Shown here in pieces: positions 37,460 to 47,495 of a stretch of 64,000 bases of DNA. Below the pieces are notes generated by a model, which was not told the origin of the DNA, ran no database searches, and saw only the letters and a program-made list of their open reading frames with translations. The translations under genes and the position numbers were made by a program. The stretch spans positions 1,551,782-1,615,781 of the forward strand of contig JANPYM010000009.1 of NCBI GenBank assembly GCA_025890175.1, given 5' to 3'. The DNA is from Ciborinia camelliae. Taxonomy: Eukaryota; Ascomycota; Leotiomycetes; Helotiales; Sclerotiniaceae. Numbering within the stretch: the first letter of the stretch is position 1; each line of letters begins with the position of its first letter.

Positions 37460-38166
37460 TCATGCCTCACAAAAGGCAATATGAGTCTCCAATTCCTCTT
37501 CAGCCTCAAACACCAACTCTGTACCAACGCCTACAAAGAAAACATAACCCTCCTTCACCTCAAACTTCTCCCCTTCCGCGTTCAATGTCCCTCTACCACC
37601 GGTAACGATAAGTTACTGGGACCTCTTAACTTCTCAATGGTTTCCTTTCCCCCATTCTTAAGTTCAGTAACCAACATATCAAACTCGCTCATGGGCGGCG
37701 CTAACACCTTTGTCTTGCCATTTTTACCCTTGGAGCTTGATGTAGGCATGAGTATACATTCATCCTTTCCAACAGGAGAAAATGTAAGAGTAGCGTTAAA
37801 TAAATTAACAGAGTCACGTTTGGCGCGGGGACATAGATGGCGTCGCTTTTTTGGAGGATGAGATAGTTCATTGTGAGGAGAGCAACGAGGTTTCCGGGAT
37901 CGGATTTGGAGTATTGTTCTGCTAGGTGGGGGGAGTGAGGGGATGTAGGAGGAGGTGGGGAATTTGAAGGAGGGGATTTCTTTCAGCGTGTTGTAGATAG
38001 ATGTTACTTCATCATCGGATAGGGAGAGAATTTTGTGGACGATGGATTTTAAGGTATCTTTGTCAATAGTGTCGGAAGGGGAGGTGAGAAATTTGGAGGT
38101 GAGAACTGGTATGTTGGTGAAGAGTGATTGGATGTCGCAGAGGGGTTTCCAGCCAACGAATACTTC
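37460..38166 (-). pseudogene. Decayed phosphomannose isomerase (Pmi40-type) copy
   Basis: The minus strand carries recognisable C-terminal segments of mannose-6-phosphate isomerase in correct order but in different frames: EVFVGWKPLCDIQSLFTNIP, then EQYSKSDPGNLVALLTMNYL with DAIYVPAPNV, then FNATLTFSPVG, then APPMSEFDMLVTELKNGGKE with GPSNLSL, then TGGRGTLNAEGEKFEVKEGY followed by VFFVGVGTELVFEAEE, ending at TGA 37462-37460. At least three frameshifts are needed and the N-terminal catalytic half with the zinc ligands is missing. The intact enzyme interconverts fructose-6-P and mannose-6-P for mannoprotein and GDP-mannose synthesis; a working copy must lie elsewhere. The plus-strand open frames here are antisense shadows. 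Confidence 0.78.
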
Positions 38167-39328
38167 GAATTATGATTTTATTAGATTCGAAATGTACGAA
38201 ATACCTTCTAGGCATTAGAACAACGTTGCTATATTTAACTTTGATATCATTTTCTAAGTCCGGACTCCATCTACATAAGTTGTGGACCCCCACTCTGATC
38301 TTTTACCGAGTACCTATACACATGCTCGTGCTCGAGGATGATGTCAAAGCTATATTTTGTATTTGTACGAATGAAGAAATGAATGAATGGATAAATAACT
38401 ACCTAGGTAGCTAGCATCTATTCGGGGGATTAGAATACCCTCCTAAGAGATCGAGATTAAATAGTCTTGTCCTGTAGATCATTGATGTGTTGTGATGAGA
38501 TCTCCTCCAAACCTTCTAAAGAAAAACCCCAATAAATATATGAGGAGTTTTGAAAATGTCGATCGTAATCTTTACCTAGAACATCTTGATTCCTGTTGCA
38601 CCTACCTACTCATAGACATCCGGATATGTCCACGGGTGTTTGACATAACAGTGTAATACCTCTTTACTCTTTTTACTCTTTAGAACAAAGGAGAGGAGGA
38701 GATGAAATATAAAATTGTCTGAAACTACCTACCTACCTACTGGGTAATCTTATTTCGTGCTCTCTTATCTATAATCAATCTATCATATTTACTACTAGGA
38801 TTGATTTTTCGAAGTTTGATTACATTTCATCTATTTCATCTGATCCGAGTGAACTAATCAATGCAAATGGTTACTTGTTCCGACTTTCTTTTTTAAACTT
38901 CAAGCCAAGAACAAATTTGCCTGAAATCACATAATCACATAATCTCATAATCTCATTTTCTTCTCACTTGAACGGGCAACACCACTTTCTTTTTTGTTCA
39001 CCCTCTTCATGTCGCATGAAGTCGACGTTGAAGCATTCTCTTCATGATTGATATGCTATGCTATACTATTCTTTGTAATAACCTTTAATCTCGATTCCAA
39101 AAGACCCTGTTACCATCAACCTGGTATCTCCACTCAACGCGCCAAGTGTTCACCCCAACGGTCGGGACCCCAACGGTCAAATACTAAAGGACACAGCGCA
39201 ACAACCTCACCCTCCTGTGCGTCGCGATCAATTATTACAGAAGTCCCGTACGACGTCGGGGCTACAATTATTGCCAAAAGCTGTAACGATTGTAGCAGGT
39301 GCCTCAGGGGCCCAATATATACGACATA
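38167..39328. other. Intergenic, no gene recognised
   Basis: AT-rich sequence with TACCTAGGTAGCTAG (38400-38412) and ACCTACCTACCTAC (38725-38740) motifs. From 38880 the base composition becomes leader-like, ahead of the GT34 gene. A direct repeat CCCCAACGGTC.GG occurs at about 39152-39178. Confidence 0.45.
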
Positions 39329-40376
39329 ATGCATTTGGCATACCCTTCGAGGAAAGCCTCGAACCCTCCAGCATATCTTCCGCCACGGTCCTCACGGTTC
39401 CCAATGCTACGCAGAAGTAGGGCGAAGACGATAGTCTTGTGTGCCTGTGCCATTGGGGTGGCATTCTTCATACTTTCGCGTATATTTGGGGGAGCAGATG
39501 GAATTCCATCGGGGACTCCGCCAGTTGTAATTGTCACGGTGTTGGATACGGTGGGATACAGTAAAGAATATCAGGATAGCGTAAAGGAGAATCGGATTCA
39601 GTATGCCAGGAAACATGGTAAGCAAATGCCAATGGCCACATCTCGCTATGCCGGTATTAGAGAAACCCTCAAACTGATCATTCCTAGGCTATGCAACATT
39701 TTTCCCTAGTATTGGAGATTACGATATTCAAGGATCGCCGAATTCATGGACCAAAGTTCCCGCGGCACGACACGCATTATCAAAATTCCCACATAGCGAA
39801 TATGTTTGGGTTTTGGAGCAGAATGCCCTCATCATGAATCCCGCGCTGAAAGTCGAGGATCATATTATGGACCCAAAACGATTAGAAAGTTTGATGATCA
39901 AAGATCGGTCTATTGTACCGCCGGACAGTGTCATCAAAACGTTTCCAAACTTGAAAGGGAAGAATATCGATTTGGTACTCACTCAGGATAAGTATGGTCT
40001 GTCGCAGGCTAGTTTTATCATTAGAAAGGGGGAATGGAGCAAATTTTTCCTCGATACATGGTTTGATCCTCTGTATCGTTCATACAATTTCCAGAAAGCG
40101 GATACACATGCATTGGTAAGTCCTGAGATGTCTTTTGAAGGGTTGAAATCTTACAATCATTAGGAACACATTGTACAATGGCATCCGACGATCTTATCGA
40201 AGTTGGCACTCGTGCCACAAGAAATAATGAATGCATACAATTCAGATGAAGCAGGAGGATACAAAGATGGAGACTTCGTCGTCCGGCTACCAGGTTGCGA
40301 ACAAACTGGACGAGACTGCGGAAAAGAGGCGGAAAAATACACAAGACAATGGAGAACAGTATTTGCACAACGATGA
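39329..40376 (+). CDS. mnn11: GT34 Golgi alpha-1,6-mannosyltransferase (Mnn11-like)
   Basis: Three exons (39329-39617, 39688-40115 and 40164-40376) encode 309 aa. It is a type II membrane protein: a basic N-terminus RRSRAK, an anchor VLCACAIGVAFFILS (about residues 34-50) and a luminal catalytic domain. Family signatures include SVKENRIQYARKHGYATFFP, VPAARHALSKFPHSEYVW, IVPPDSVIKTFPNLKGKNID, LTQDKYGLSQASFIIR, FLDTWFDPLYRSYNFQ, EHIVQWHPTILSKLALVPQ and YKDGDFVVRLPGCEQTGRDC. Yeast Mnn10/Mnn11 extend the mannan backbone in the M-Pol II complex. At the usual DxD metal-binding position this protein reads LEQNALIMNP, so neither aspartate is present. The protein is otherwise intact, which could mean a structural partner role. 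Confidence 0.91.
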
Positions 40377-41162
40377 TCCAAACCTCTACTACGAAAATTC
40401 CTCCAATCCTCATCAACGACATATAAGCATACTTAGGGCTATAGGAAGCCCTTATGATCTACGAATAGCGGGCAAGGCGTTTGCAGGCGTACGACAGCAT
40501 GAAGATAAATGTTTGCATACATGTACAATACCGGCAATGATGTCTATAGGAATATGGATATCGTTGACGCTGGCAGATGTAATTTTCTTGGGGAAGTAAG
40601 ACTTTGTCTTCTGTATATTATTTGAAACCTACATACCCCAGCAGTCAATAGTACTGGTCTTTCAACACTTTAAAATCTCTTCGCTGTAGATTTGTTTTCT
40701 ATGAGCATGCTCTCCAGGACAAGTTATAATATGATTTCTGATCGGGAGAGGAGATAATAGAGCACGGAAAGTATGTTGTTGCTGTCCAAGGCATTGTCGT
40801 TTTCATCTGATTTCAATGAACTTCAGTCTATCTATGTAGCATCCCATTATGAACAATTGATAAATAAGAAACTTGAAAGATCAATTCCACTTTTATATGG
40901 CGATGTATGAGACCTCTCAAGAGTCAAAGCCCTCCAGCTTTCGAAATAAATTTACAAGGGGCGGACCTGATAAGGACCATAAAGAAGTAGGTAAGCATGT
41001 GATGAGTACTACTAGGTAACATCCTCGGCATCTTCATTCAATCAAGGAAAGAAGAAACCTCCCGATGGAGACAACGACTTTTGTCTTTTCGCATTTTACC
41101 TTCCTCCACCACCCCAACTTTCATCTCCATTCTCATCACTCACCGATAATCCGTCCCACAAG
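40377..41162. other. Intergenic between GT34 and S1P lyase genes
   Basis: Two genes on the same strand flank this region. No frame with family motifs is seen. The last 100 bases (CCTCCACCACCCCAAC) look like a pyrimidine-rich leader of the lyase gene. Confidence 0.45.
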
Positions 41163-43035
41163 ATGCCCGGCAGTTCGAGAATGCCCGTAAGCTTGCGCAA
41201 TAGCTTCACCGTCAAAAAGGGCTCTTCAAGCGGTAGCCAATTACTAGCTCTGAATATTGATCTGTATGTACTTGTTCTATGCTCCTGGACCCACAGTCTA
41301 TGCGATAAGCTATGCAATCTGTTTGCATCTTGTCATCGATGGAATAAACTTTACTGATCTTATTTCTGTAATGCAGACTTCGAAATGTTGTATTCTTTTT
41401 GTTCTTACTGAGATGGACGAGGAAGGGTCTTCTAAAATTGAAAGGAAGGGGGCTTTTTGGTAGTTTCGCCGATGCATATATTTCAATTCGCAGGACACTT
41501 TATGGATTATTCCTACGAGCACCTGGTGTGCGATCCCAGGTACAGAAGCAGGTTTCGGAGGCAATTACGAAGCTACAAGGGAAATTAGTGCCGACAGGTC
41601 CGGGTGTGGTACGATATTTGACGCTGCCGAAGGAAGGATGGTCTGAGGAAACAGTTATGAAGGAGTTGGAGACGCTAGCCAATATGGATCATACAAGGTG
41701 GGAGGACGGATTTGTCTCGGGTGCTGTGTATCATGGAGGGGACTCGTTGATGAAGTTACAAACGGAGGCGTTTGGGAAGTTTACGGTCGCGAACCCTATT
41801 CATCCAGATGTATTTCCCGGAGTTAGGAAGATGGAGGCGGAAATTGTGGCGATGATTTTGTCGATTTTCAATGCGCCGCCAGGAGCTGCGGGTGTTACGA
41901 CTAGTGGAGGTACAGAGTCTATTTTGATGGCTTGCTTGAGTGCAAGGCAGAAGGCTTATGCCGAGAGAGGCGTAAAGGAGCCGGAAATGTTAGTAAATCA
42001 GCGGATATGTCATTTTAGTTTTCTATGCTAATCAATGCTAGGATTCTCCCAGAAACAGCACACACCGCGTTTCGCAAAGCAGGTCAATATTTTGGTATCA
42101 AAATTCACCTTGTCGCTTGTCCCGCTCCATCTTACCAAGTCCATCTCCCAAGCGTGTCCCGCCTCATCAATAGCAACACCGTCCTTCTCGTTGGCTCGGC
42201 GCCGAACTTCCCTCATGGACTTATTGATGACATAACCGGCCTTTCCAAGCTCGCCGTCAAACGCAAAATCCCACTTCATGTCGACTGCTGCCTTGGATCA
42301 TTCCTTGTCCCCTTCCTTGAGAAGGCCGGATTCGAAACCGAACTCTTTGATTTCCGACTTAAAGGTGTCACAAGTATAAGTTGCGACACTCATAAATATG
42401 GATTTGCACCCAAAGGTAACTCGACTGTTCTCTACCGCACTGCAGCCTTGAGAACATACCAATACTTTATCTCTCCCGACTGGTCAGGCGGTGTCTACGC
42501 TTCTCCATCCATTGCCGGGTCTCGCCCTGGTGCCCTCATTGCTGGATGTTGGGCCTCACTCATGAGTGTTGGAGAGACTGGTTATATTAACGCCTGTAAC
42601 GAGATCGTGGGGGCTACCAAAAAAATCATTGAGGCCATAAACGAAAACCCCTCTCTCAACGCCGATCTTCACGTCCTCGGCAAACCCCTCGTTTCCGTCG
42701 TAGCTTTCACATCCAAGACGCTCGATATCTACGATATTGCGGACGCCATGTCAGCAAAGGGGTGGCATTTAAATTCGTTACAAAGCCCACCGGCTATACA
42801 CGTAGCCGTGACATTACCGATTGTGAAGGTGTGGGAGAAGTTGGTGGAAGATTTGATAGCTGTTGTTGAGGCGGAGAAGGAGAAAGAGAGAGTTAGAATT
42901 GTGGAAGGGAAGGGCGCAAAGGGGAAGAGCTTGGGGGATTCAGCCGCCTTATACGGAGTTGCAGGCAGTTTACCAAATAAGAGCGTGGTGGTTGAGTTAG
43001 CGAGTGGATTTTTAGACACCTTGTATAAAGCTTAG
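41163..43035 (+). CDS. dpl1: Sphingosine-1-phosphate lyase (Dpl1 type)
   Basis: Three exons (41163-41263, 41377-41988 and 42042-43035) encode 568 aa, the usual size. This PLP enzyme of the ER membrane cleaves phosphorylated long-chain bases to a fatty aldehyde and phosphoethanolamine. An N-terminal membrane segment NVVFFLFLLRW begins exon 2. The conserved core shows ANMDHTRWEDGFVSGAVYHG, NPIHPDVFPGVRKMEAEIV, GVTTSGGTESILMAC and HVDCCLGSF. The PLP site SISCDTHKYGFAPKG has its Schiff-base lysine at about residue 356, followed by YFISPDWSGGVYASPSIAGS. The second intron uses a GTTAGT donor and restores EPEMILPETAH. The C-terminal 60 residues are Lys/Glu-rich, then end in SGFLDTLYKA. No damage is seen. 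Confidence 0.97.
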
Positions 43036-43316
43036 CGAGTTAGTGCGGCTATAGGGAGGGGGATTGAGGAAAGGGCGCGAATATCATCATCTAGGAATTT
43101 GTATATATGAGAAGCACATGAGCGAGATTTTCCTTACTATATCATGGTATAGGCTCTTCGTAATAAGATTAATATACCTTCGATGTGGCGTTTAGGAAAC
43201 TAGATGTGTCTCATCTCGTCTAGCTTCGGATACATCCACATACTTATCCACTTCTTTTGTTTTACTCCACAATCTTTATCTCTTTATAAATTTCTTATAG
43301 CTTCGAAGTCTCATCC

Positions 43317-43344
43317 AAAACGGGCTTGTGGTTTAGTGGTATAA
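43317..43344 (+). repeat. 5' fragment of tRNA-Ala sequence
   Basis: Twenty-eight bases here are identical to 58641-58668, which is the five-base flank plus the first 23 bases of the intact tRNA-Ala(AGC) gene. The shared part begins GGGCTTGTGGTTTAGTGG and includes the internal A box. Identity stops in the D-arm/anticodon-arm boundary; no anticodon or T-arm follows, so this is not a functional tRNA. The downstream bases turn the D-arm segment into a hairpin (GTGGTTT/AAACCAC). Confidence 0.85.
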
Positions 43345-43479
43345 AACCACTCTTACTTGGATATGACATTCGTTATGAATGCTGCTTGAAAAATGGTGAA
43401 CTTAGATTTCGTAATCAGGGTCCATGTTTATACCGTTTTGGTGATACTCGATCCTGAAAACCGTATTTTGAAATATGGT

Positions 43480-43740
43480 ATTTTACAAAATCTGATTCTG
43501 GGATTCCGTAATCTCAATACAAGGATTAATTCGTACTAAATTGAAAAAGGGACTCCGTAAATAGACATTCGAATCTGCAGCAAGGCTTTTTTTCATTGTC
43601 AAACTGAAAAAGGAAGTTCATAAACCGTTATAAGGCATTTTTGCTAGCCGAACTAAAAAATAGGGTTTTATAATCGAAGGCTGGTCTTAATTCATAGAAT
43701 AAAAAACGAACTAAAATATTCTTATAGGTGGATAGTAATT
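43480..43740. repeat. Degenerate ~50-65-bp tandem units
   Basis: About four diverged units share the order AAGG(A/C)TT...CTAAA or CTGAAAAA, then GGGACTCCGTAA or a variant (GGAAGTTCATAA, AGGGTTTTATAA). They look like an old tandem duplication. No open frame spans them. Confidence 0.4.
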
Positions 43741-43837
43741 ATTAATTTATAGGAGAGTAATTGCTACGGTAGATTTAGAAGAGTGCCTGAGATCTCAAGC
43801 TACGCCTGAGATATTAGGCATCTCTCCTCGCTAGATC

Positions 43838-43950
43838 GTACAGCCGTACGGCTGTACTATCTACCTTACGCATATAAAGGGCTTCGCCCTTTATAGGTGT
43901 GAGGGCTCTTCAGCAATATATTATATTTCAACCTCGATGCTTTAGCATCG
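43838..43950. repeat. Cluster of short perfect hairpins
   Basis: Three consecutive inverted repeats occur within 113 bases. The first is a 20-bp perfect palindrome GTACAGCCGTACGGCTGTAC (43838-43857). The second is a 10-bp stem TATAAAGGGC with a three-base TTC loop (43873-43895). The third is a 7-bp stem CGATGCT with a two-base loop (43935-43950). Further small stems follow at 44462-44475, 44503-44513 and 44594-44606. GC-rich stems in AT-rich surroundings resemble mobile hairpin elements known from fungal mitochondrial DNA. Confidence 0.7.
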
Positions 43951-44083
43951 TGACAGTAATATAAAATATTAAATTAACAAAAGTTTTTAGAAAATACCTG
44001 CGGTATCAAATAAATGCTTATAATTGGATACTAAATTCAACGTCTTATTGTTAATTAGCTGTAGCTTGTATATGGTTTGTGTA

Positions 44084-44182
44084 TAGCTCATTGGGATAAA
44101 TCATACGTAAAGACAGCTTCCAATCGAACTCAAACTAATAATCATTATACAAATCGTCAATTGAGTATCCTGAGTTCGAATC
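44084..44182 (+). other. tRNA-like A box / B box pair (SINE or pseudo-tRNA)
   Basis: TAGCTCATTGGG at 44084-44095 resembles a Pol III A box. GAGTTCGAATC at 44172-44182 matches the B-box consensus in nine central positions. The spacing (about 76 bases between them) and poor acceptor and T-stem pairing argue against a working tRNA. A tRNA-derived SINE or decayed tRNA is more likely. Confidence 0.35.
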
Positions 44183-45319
44183 GTACTTTTATAAATTCGA
44201 AGTATCAAATCTATAATTGTTCCCCCCTAACTCATACCTCTATCCAAGTAGAAGACTTAAAACTTTTCTCACTTTTTCCTAGCATTCTACAGGCTACCAC
44301 ATAGATCTTAAAAACCCTGTATAGAACAGGGGGATTTGAAATGTGTTCTGTAATTGGTTGGAATTACGACGAGAGGATTTCATAGAATGTATATCAAGCA
44401 GTGGCCTATCTGTTACGAAGGTAACTTTACCGTAGGATTACTAAGGGTAATCTCATCTCATGTGATTAATATCACGTGATAGAAAAGCAGACTTGTCGAA
44501 ATCGGCTTTGCCGCAATCGACTTATCGACTTTCGACTTACCGATTAGCAGAGAACGAAGGTTTATATAAGGTAATGGGATTTCATTACAATATAGAGCTT
44601 CGTGCTCAAGAACAATCATTGGTTTCATTACTATAGTTACGAGAATTGCAACCAGTTACATCCTTATTGAATTCCTACTTGAAGTCTAGTCTAAACCACC
44701 TCGAGAGATCTCTAGACACTTCGCGTGACCCTAGAGGCAGCTCCCGTAATACCTTAGTTCTCCTTGTACTTTTGCTGAAACTTTACATCTACTATTTCCA
44801 CTACGTGCTTGTCATGATACGACCTATTTCTTCTTGATGGATATGCGTGTAACGATCTGCTTGTACCTCTGTGTACGGTCCTTCATTGGTAGTGTGATAC
44901 TGACTGCATATATGCGCTCAGGCGGCTCAGCACCTCTAAATCTAGGGTGTGCCCACTTTAAACCCTTCCACCCTTTTTATTGGTGATATTAAGCGATAGA
45001 ATGTATTCCGTGTCTCCGCCGAATTAAGAATCACATGATCGAACATCACGACGGAGACATGCATCTACTGTTACCAGACTATCATCCTAACGTTACCCCC
45101 TATCAACCTGTTCTTGCAGATGAGAACAGGTACCAAATGCGCAGTCGTGGCGGGGTACTGCTTCTGTCATGACGCGCAACGAGGCACAATGGGGCACAAT
45201 GGGGCACAATAAGGCACAATAAATCAAATATTTCGAATAGTCTTCCATCACAAACCAATTCAACAATCCGCATTTCCCAGCAACTTTTTGCTTTGTTTTT
45301 CTATTTCATATCTGACAAC

Positions 45320-46953
45320 ATGAACCTGCTATTTGCCTCGCTGACAGCCATCGTAAGCTTCGTCTGGTTCTTGAACTACGTATTTGGAGTAAAGCGCGAT
45401 TCCAAAGAACCACCATACATTGATCCAAAATTCCCAATCATTGGACATGCTGTGGGACTACTTCGGGAGAAGTATGGATATTACATCGCACTTAGGTTTG
45501 CTTCTCATTTCATCATTTTCCTTTGGAAAGCGAAATCTTTCAGGCATTTTGAACTAACGCGTTCGCGACCCAGTGAAAAGTACAAGTTGCGTATCTTTGG
45601 TCTTGCCATACCTGGTATGCCTGGTGGTCGAGTCTACATTATCAACTCACCCGAACTTGTTCTTGCTGTCCAAAGACAATCTAAGCAGCTCTCATTCTGG
45701 CACGTCGAAGCAACTTTCACCGTGGGCATGGCGGGGTTGAGCCCGCATGCAGCGAAGATAGTCACACATAATGTGAACGGCGAAGAAGAGGGAACGAGTT
45801 TTTTCAAGTCGGGCATGACGCTTCAACATCAAGAGATGCAACCGGGTGAACACCTGTTGAACATTACCAGGGATGGTACTCAGAAGCTCGCACGTACTGT
45901 TTCGAGACTAGAAGAAATAACTAGGATTGATCTCAATCAATGGATTGTTGACACGATCATGGACTCCGTAACGGGTAGTTTCTATGGCCCTAGAAACCCA
46001 TACAAAGACCCGGAAATATCAAAAGCGTTCAGGTAATTTATCAATGTAATAATATGGAAGATCAAATACTAACTCATGACAGAGACTTTGAGGACAATGC
46101 TGTTGGACTCATTTCCTTTCCTTTGCCAAAAGTCACATGTCGAAAAGCGTACCAAGGTCGCGAAAAGATGGTCGATGCATTTCTCAAGTATTATGCGGAT
46201 GAAGGTCCCAAAACGGCGTCTCACATTGTCCAATCTCAGGACAGAGTTGCTACCACTTCTGGAATCTCACTCCTCGATAGAGCTCGTATTGACGCTGTTA
46301 GTGGGCACGCCATCTTAGCCAACACAACCCCCACGGCATTCTGGACTGTCTTCCATCTTCTCTCAGACCCCAAACTTGTGGAAGAGGTACGAAACGCAGT
46401 GGAACCGTTTGTTAAAACTTCAGAGAAAAACGGACATCTTTCTCGCGAGATGGATATCAGTAAGATCAGGGATGTGCCTATCATCAGATCTATTCTGCAC
46501 GAATCGCTGCGACATTATGCGGATGGCACCGGAACACGAATCGTGCTTCAAGACACCATGCTTGACGATAAATATCTATTGAAGAAAGATTCATTCATCT
46601 TTATGCCGAATCGAGCTTACCATTTTGATGAATCATCCTGGGGAACAGATGTTGACAATTTCGATGCTCATCGTTTTATGAAAAGTAAACCATATCAACC
46701 AGGTGCATTCCGAGGCTTTGGTGGCGGCGTTAATCTATGTCCAGGGAGGTTTTATGCCATGAATGAGATATCGTTTCTATGCTCAATGCTAGTTTTGCGT
46801 TATGATGTCAAGCCGGTTGGTGGGGCATGGATTCATCCAGGAGCTGATAGTAGCAACTTGTCCCTAATCATCAATCCTCCAATCAAGGAAGTACTAGTGG
46901 ACTTCAAACCCAGAGCGGGATGGGCTAGTGGCGATTGGTCTTTCACGCTTTAA
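45320..46953 (+). CDS. Cytochrome P450, CYP7/8-like group
   Basis: Three exons (45320-45495, 45574-46032 and 46083-46953) encode 501 aa. A membrane anchor MNLLFASLTAIVSFVWFLNY starts the protein, then DPKFPIIGHAVGLL (proline-rich hinge). The I-helix region reads SGHAILANTTPTAFWTVFHL, where the usual AGxxT acid/alcohol motif is changed as in CYP7/CYP8-like enzymes. ExxR is ESLRH, and the heme loop FRGFGGGVNLCPGRFYA carries the thiolate cysteine. The best general comparison is the fungal CYP7B1/prostacyclin-synthase-like group; substrate is unknown. The first intron (78 nt) is a multiple of three without stops, so a retained form would also be open; I removed it because ALSEKYKLRIFGLAIPG fits the family. 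It is the first gene of the oxidative group and has the same orientation as the broken FAD oxidase. Confidence 0.92.
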
Positions 46954-47495
46954 ATGTTACCTCAAGGGTGTATATATAGTAAGACACGAAGTACACAAAT
47001 CTCCACCTACTGTGTGTGTGGTCTTTAAACTAGGAAAATATATTCATGCAGAATCAGAATCATTCTTTTAAGAACCATCAGGTAGTATTTGTAAGCCTGC
47101 TAGATCAAATTGTTACTAAAATCTGAGTAAGATAAGTGTATTTTTGTATTTAAATTTCGAACAAAACATGCCATAAAAAATGTGATCCAGCCAATACAAA
47201 TGGACCACTGCTTTATTGTGGCTTTTTATAGTCACTCTAAATCAACTAGATCGTGAAAGTACCCTGCCTTGAGCTCGTGGCACCCCTGGCAAACCTTCAG
47301 ACCCTGGTGAAATCCTCTTTGCCACGTTGTTTGACTGTCTCAATACAATCCTTGTATCGAGGGCTTTGTTGGATCCTCTTCGCATCTTGCTCCATCTGCG
47401 AGAGCTGATATGAGTACAAATATGAGTAAATTCCCTCGCAGTGATGTAGGACAGACCTTCAAACTCATCGGTGAAGCTTCTTCTGAATACACAAA
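46954..47495. other. Intergenic within the oxidative gene group
   Basis: P450 (+) 3' side to FAD oxidase (+) 5' side. AT-rich; no frame or motif recognised. Confidence 0.4.

Larger units (their letters stand above)
43036..45319. other. AT-rich accessory block with hairpins and tRNA-like pieces
   Basis: No protein gene is supported. From 43317 the sequence changes character: an exact copy of the 5' part of a tRNA-Ala, degenerate ~50-65-bp tandem units (43480-43740), several short perfect hairpins (43838-44606) and a tRNA-like A/B box pair (44084-44182). Near 45185-45225 a GGCACAATGG decamer repeats four times. These parts are listed separately. Confidence 0.6.

Noticed and set aside
37285..37861. 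Plus-strand frames of 106 and 126 codons
   Set aside because: They lie antisense to the decayed phosphomannose isomerase and are explained by it.
45185..45225. GGCACAATGG repeat considered as a CRISPR-like or protein-binding array
   Set aside because: Units are directly tandem with no spacers and the host is a eukaryote; simple repeat.
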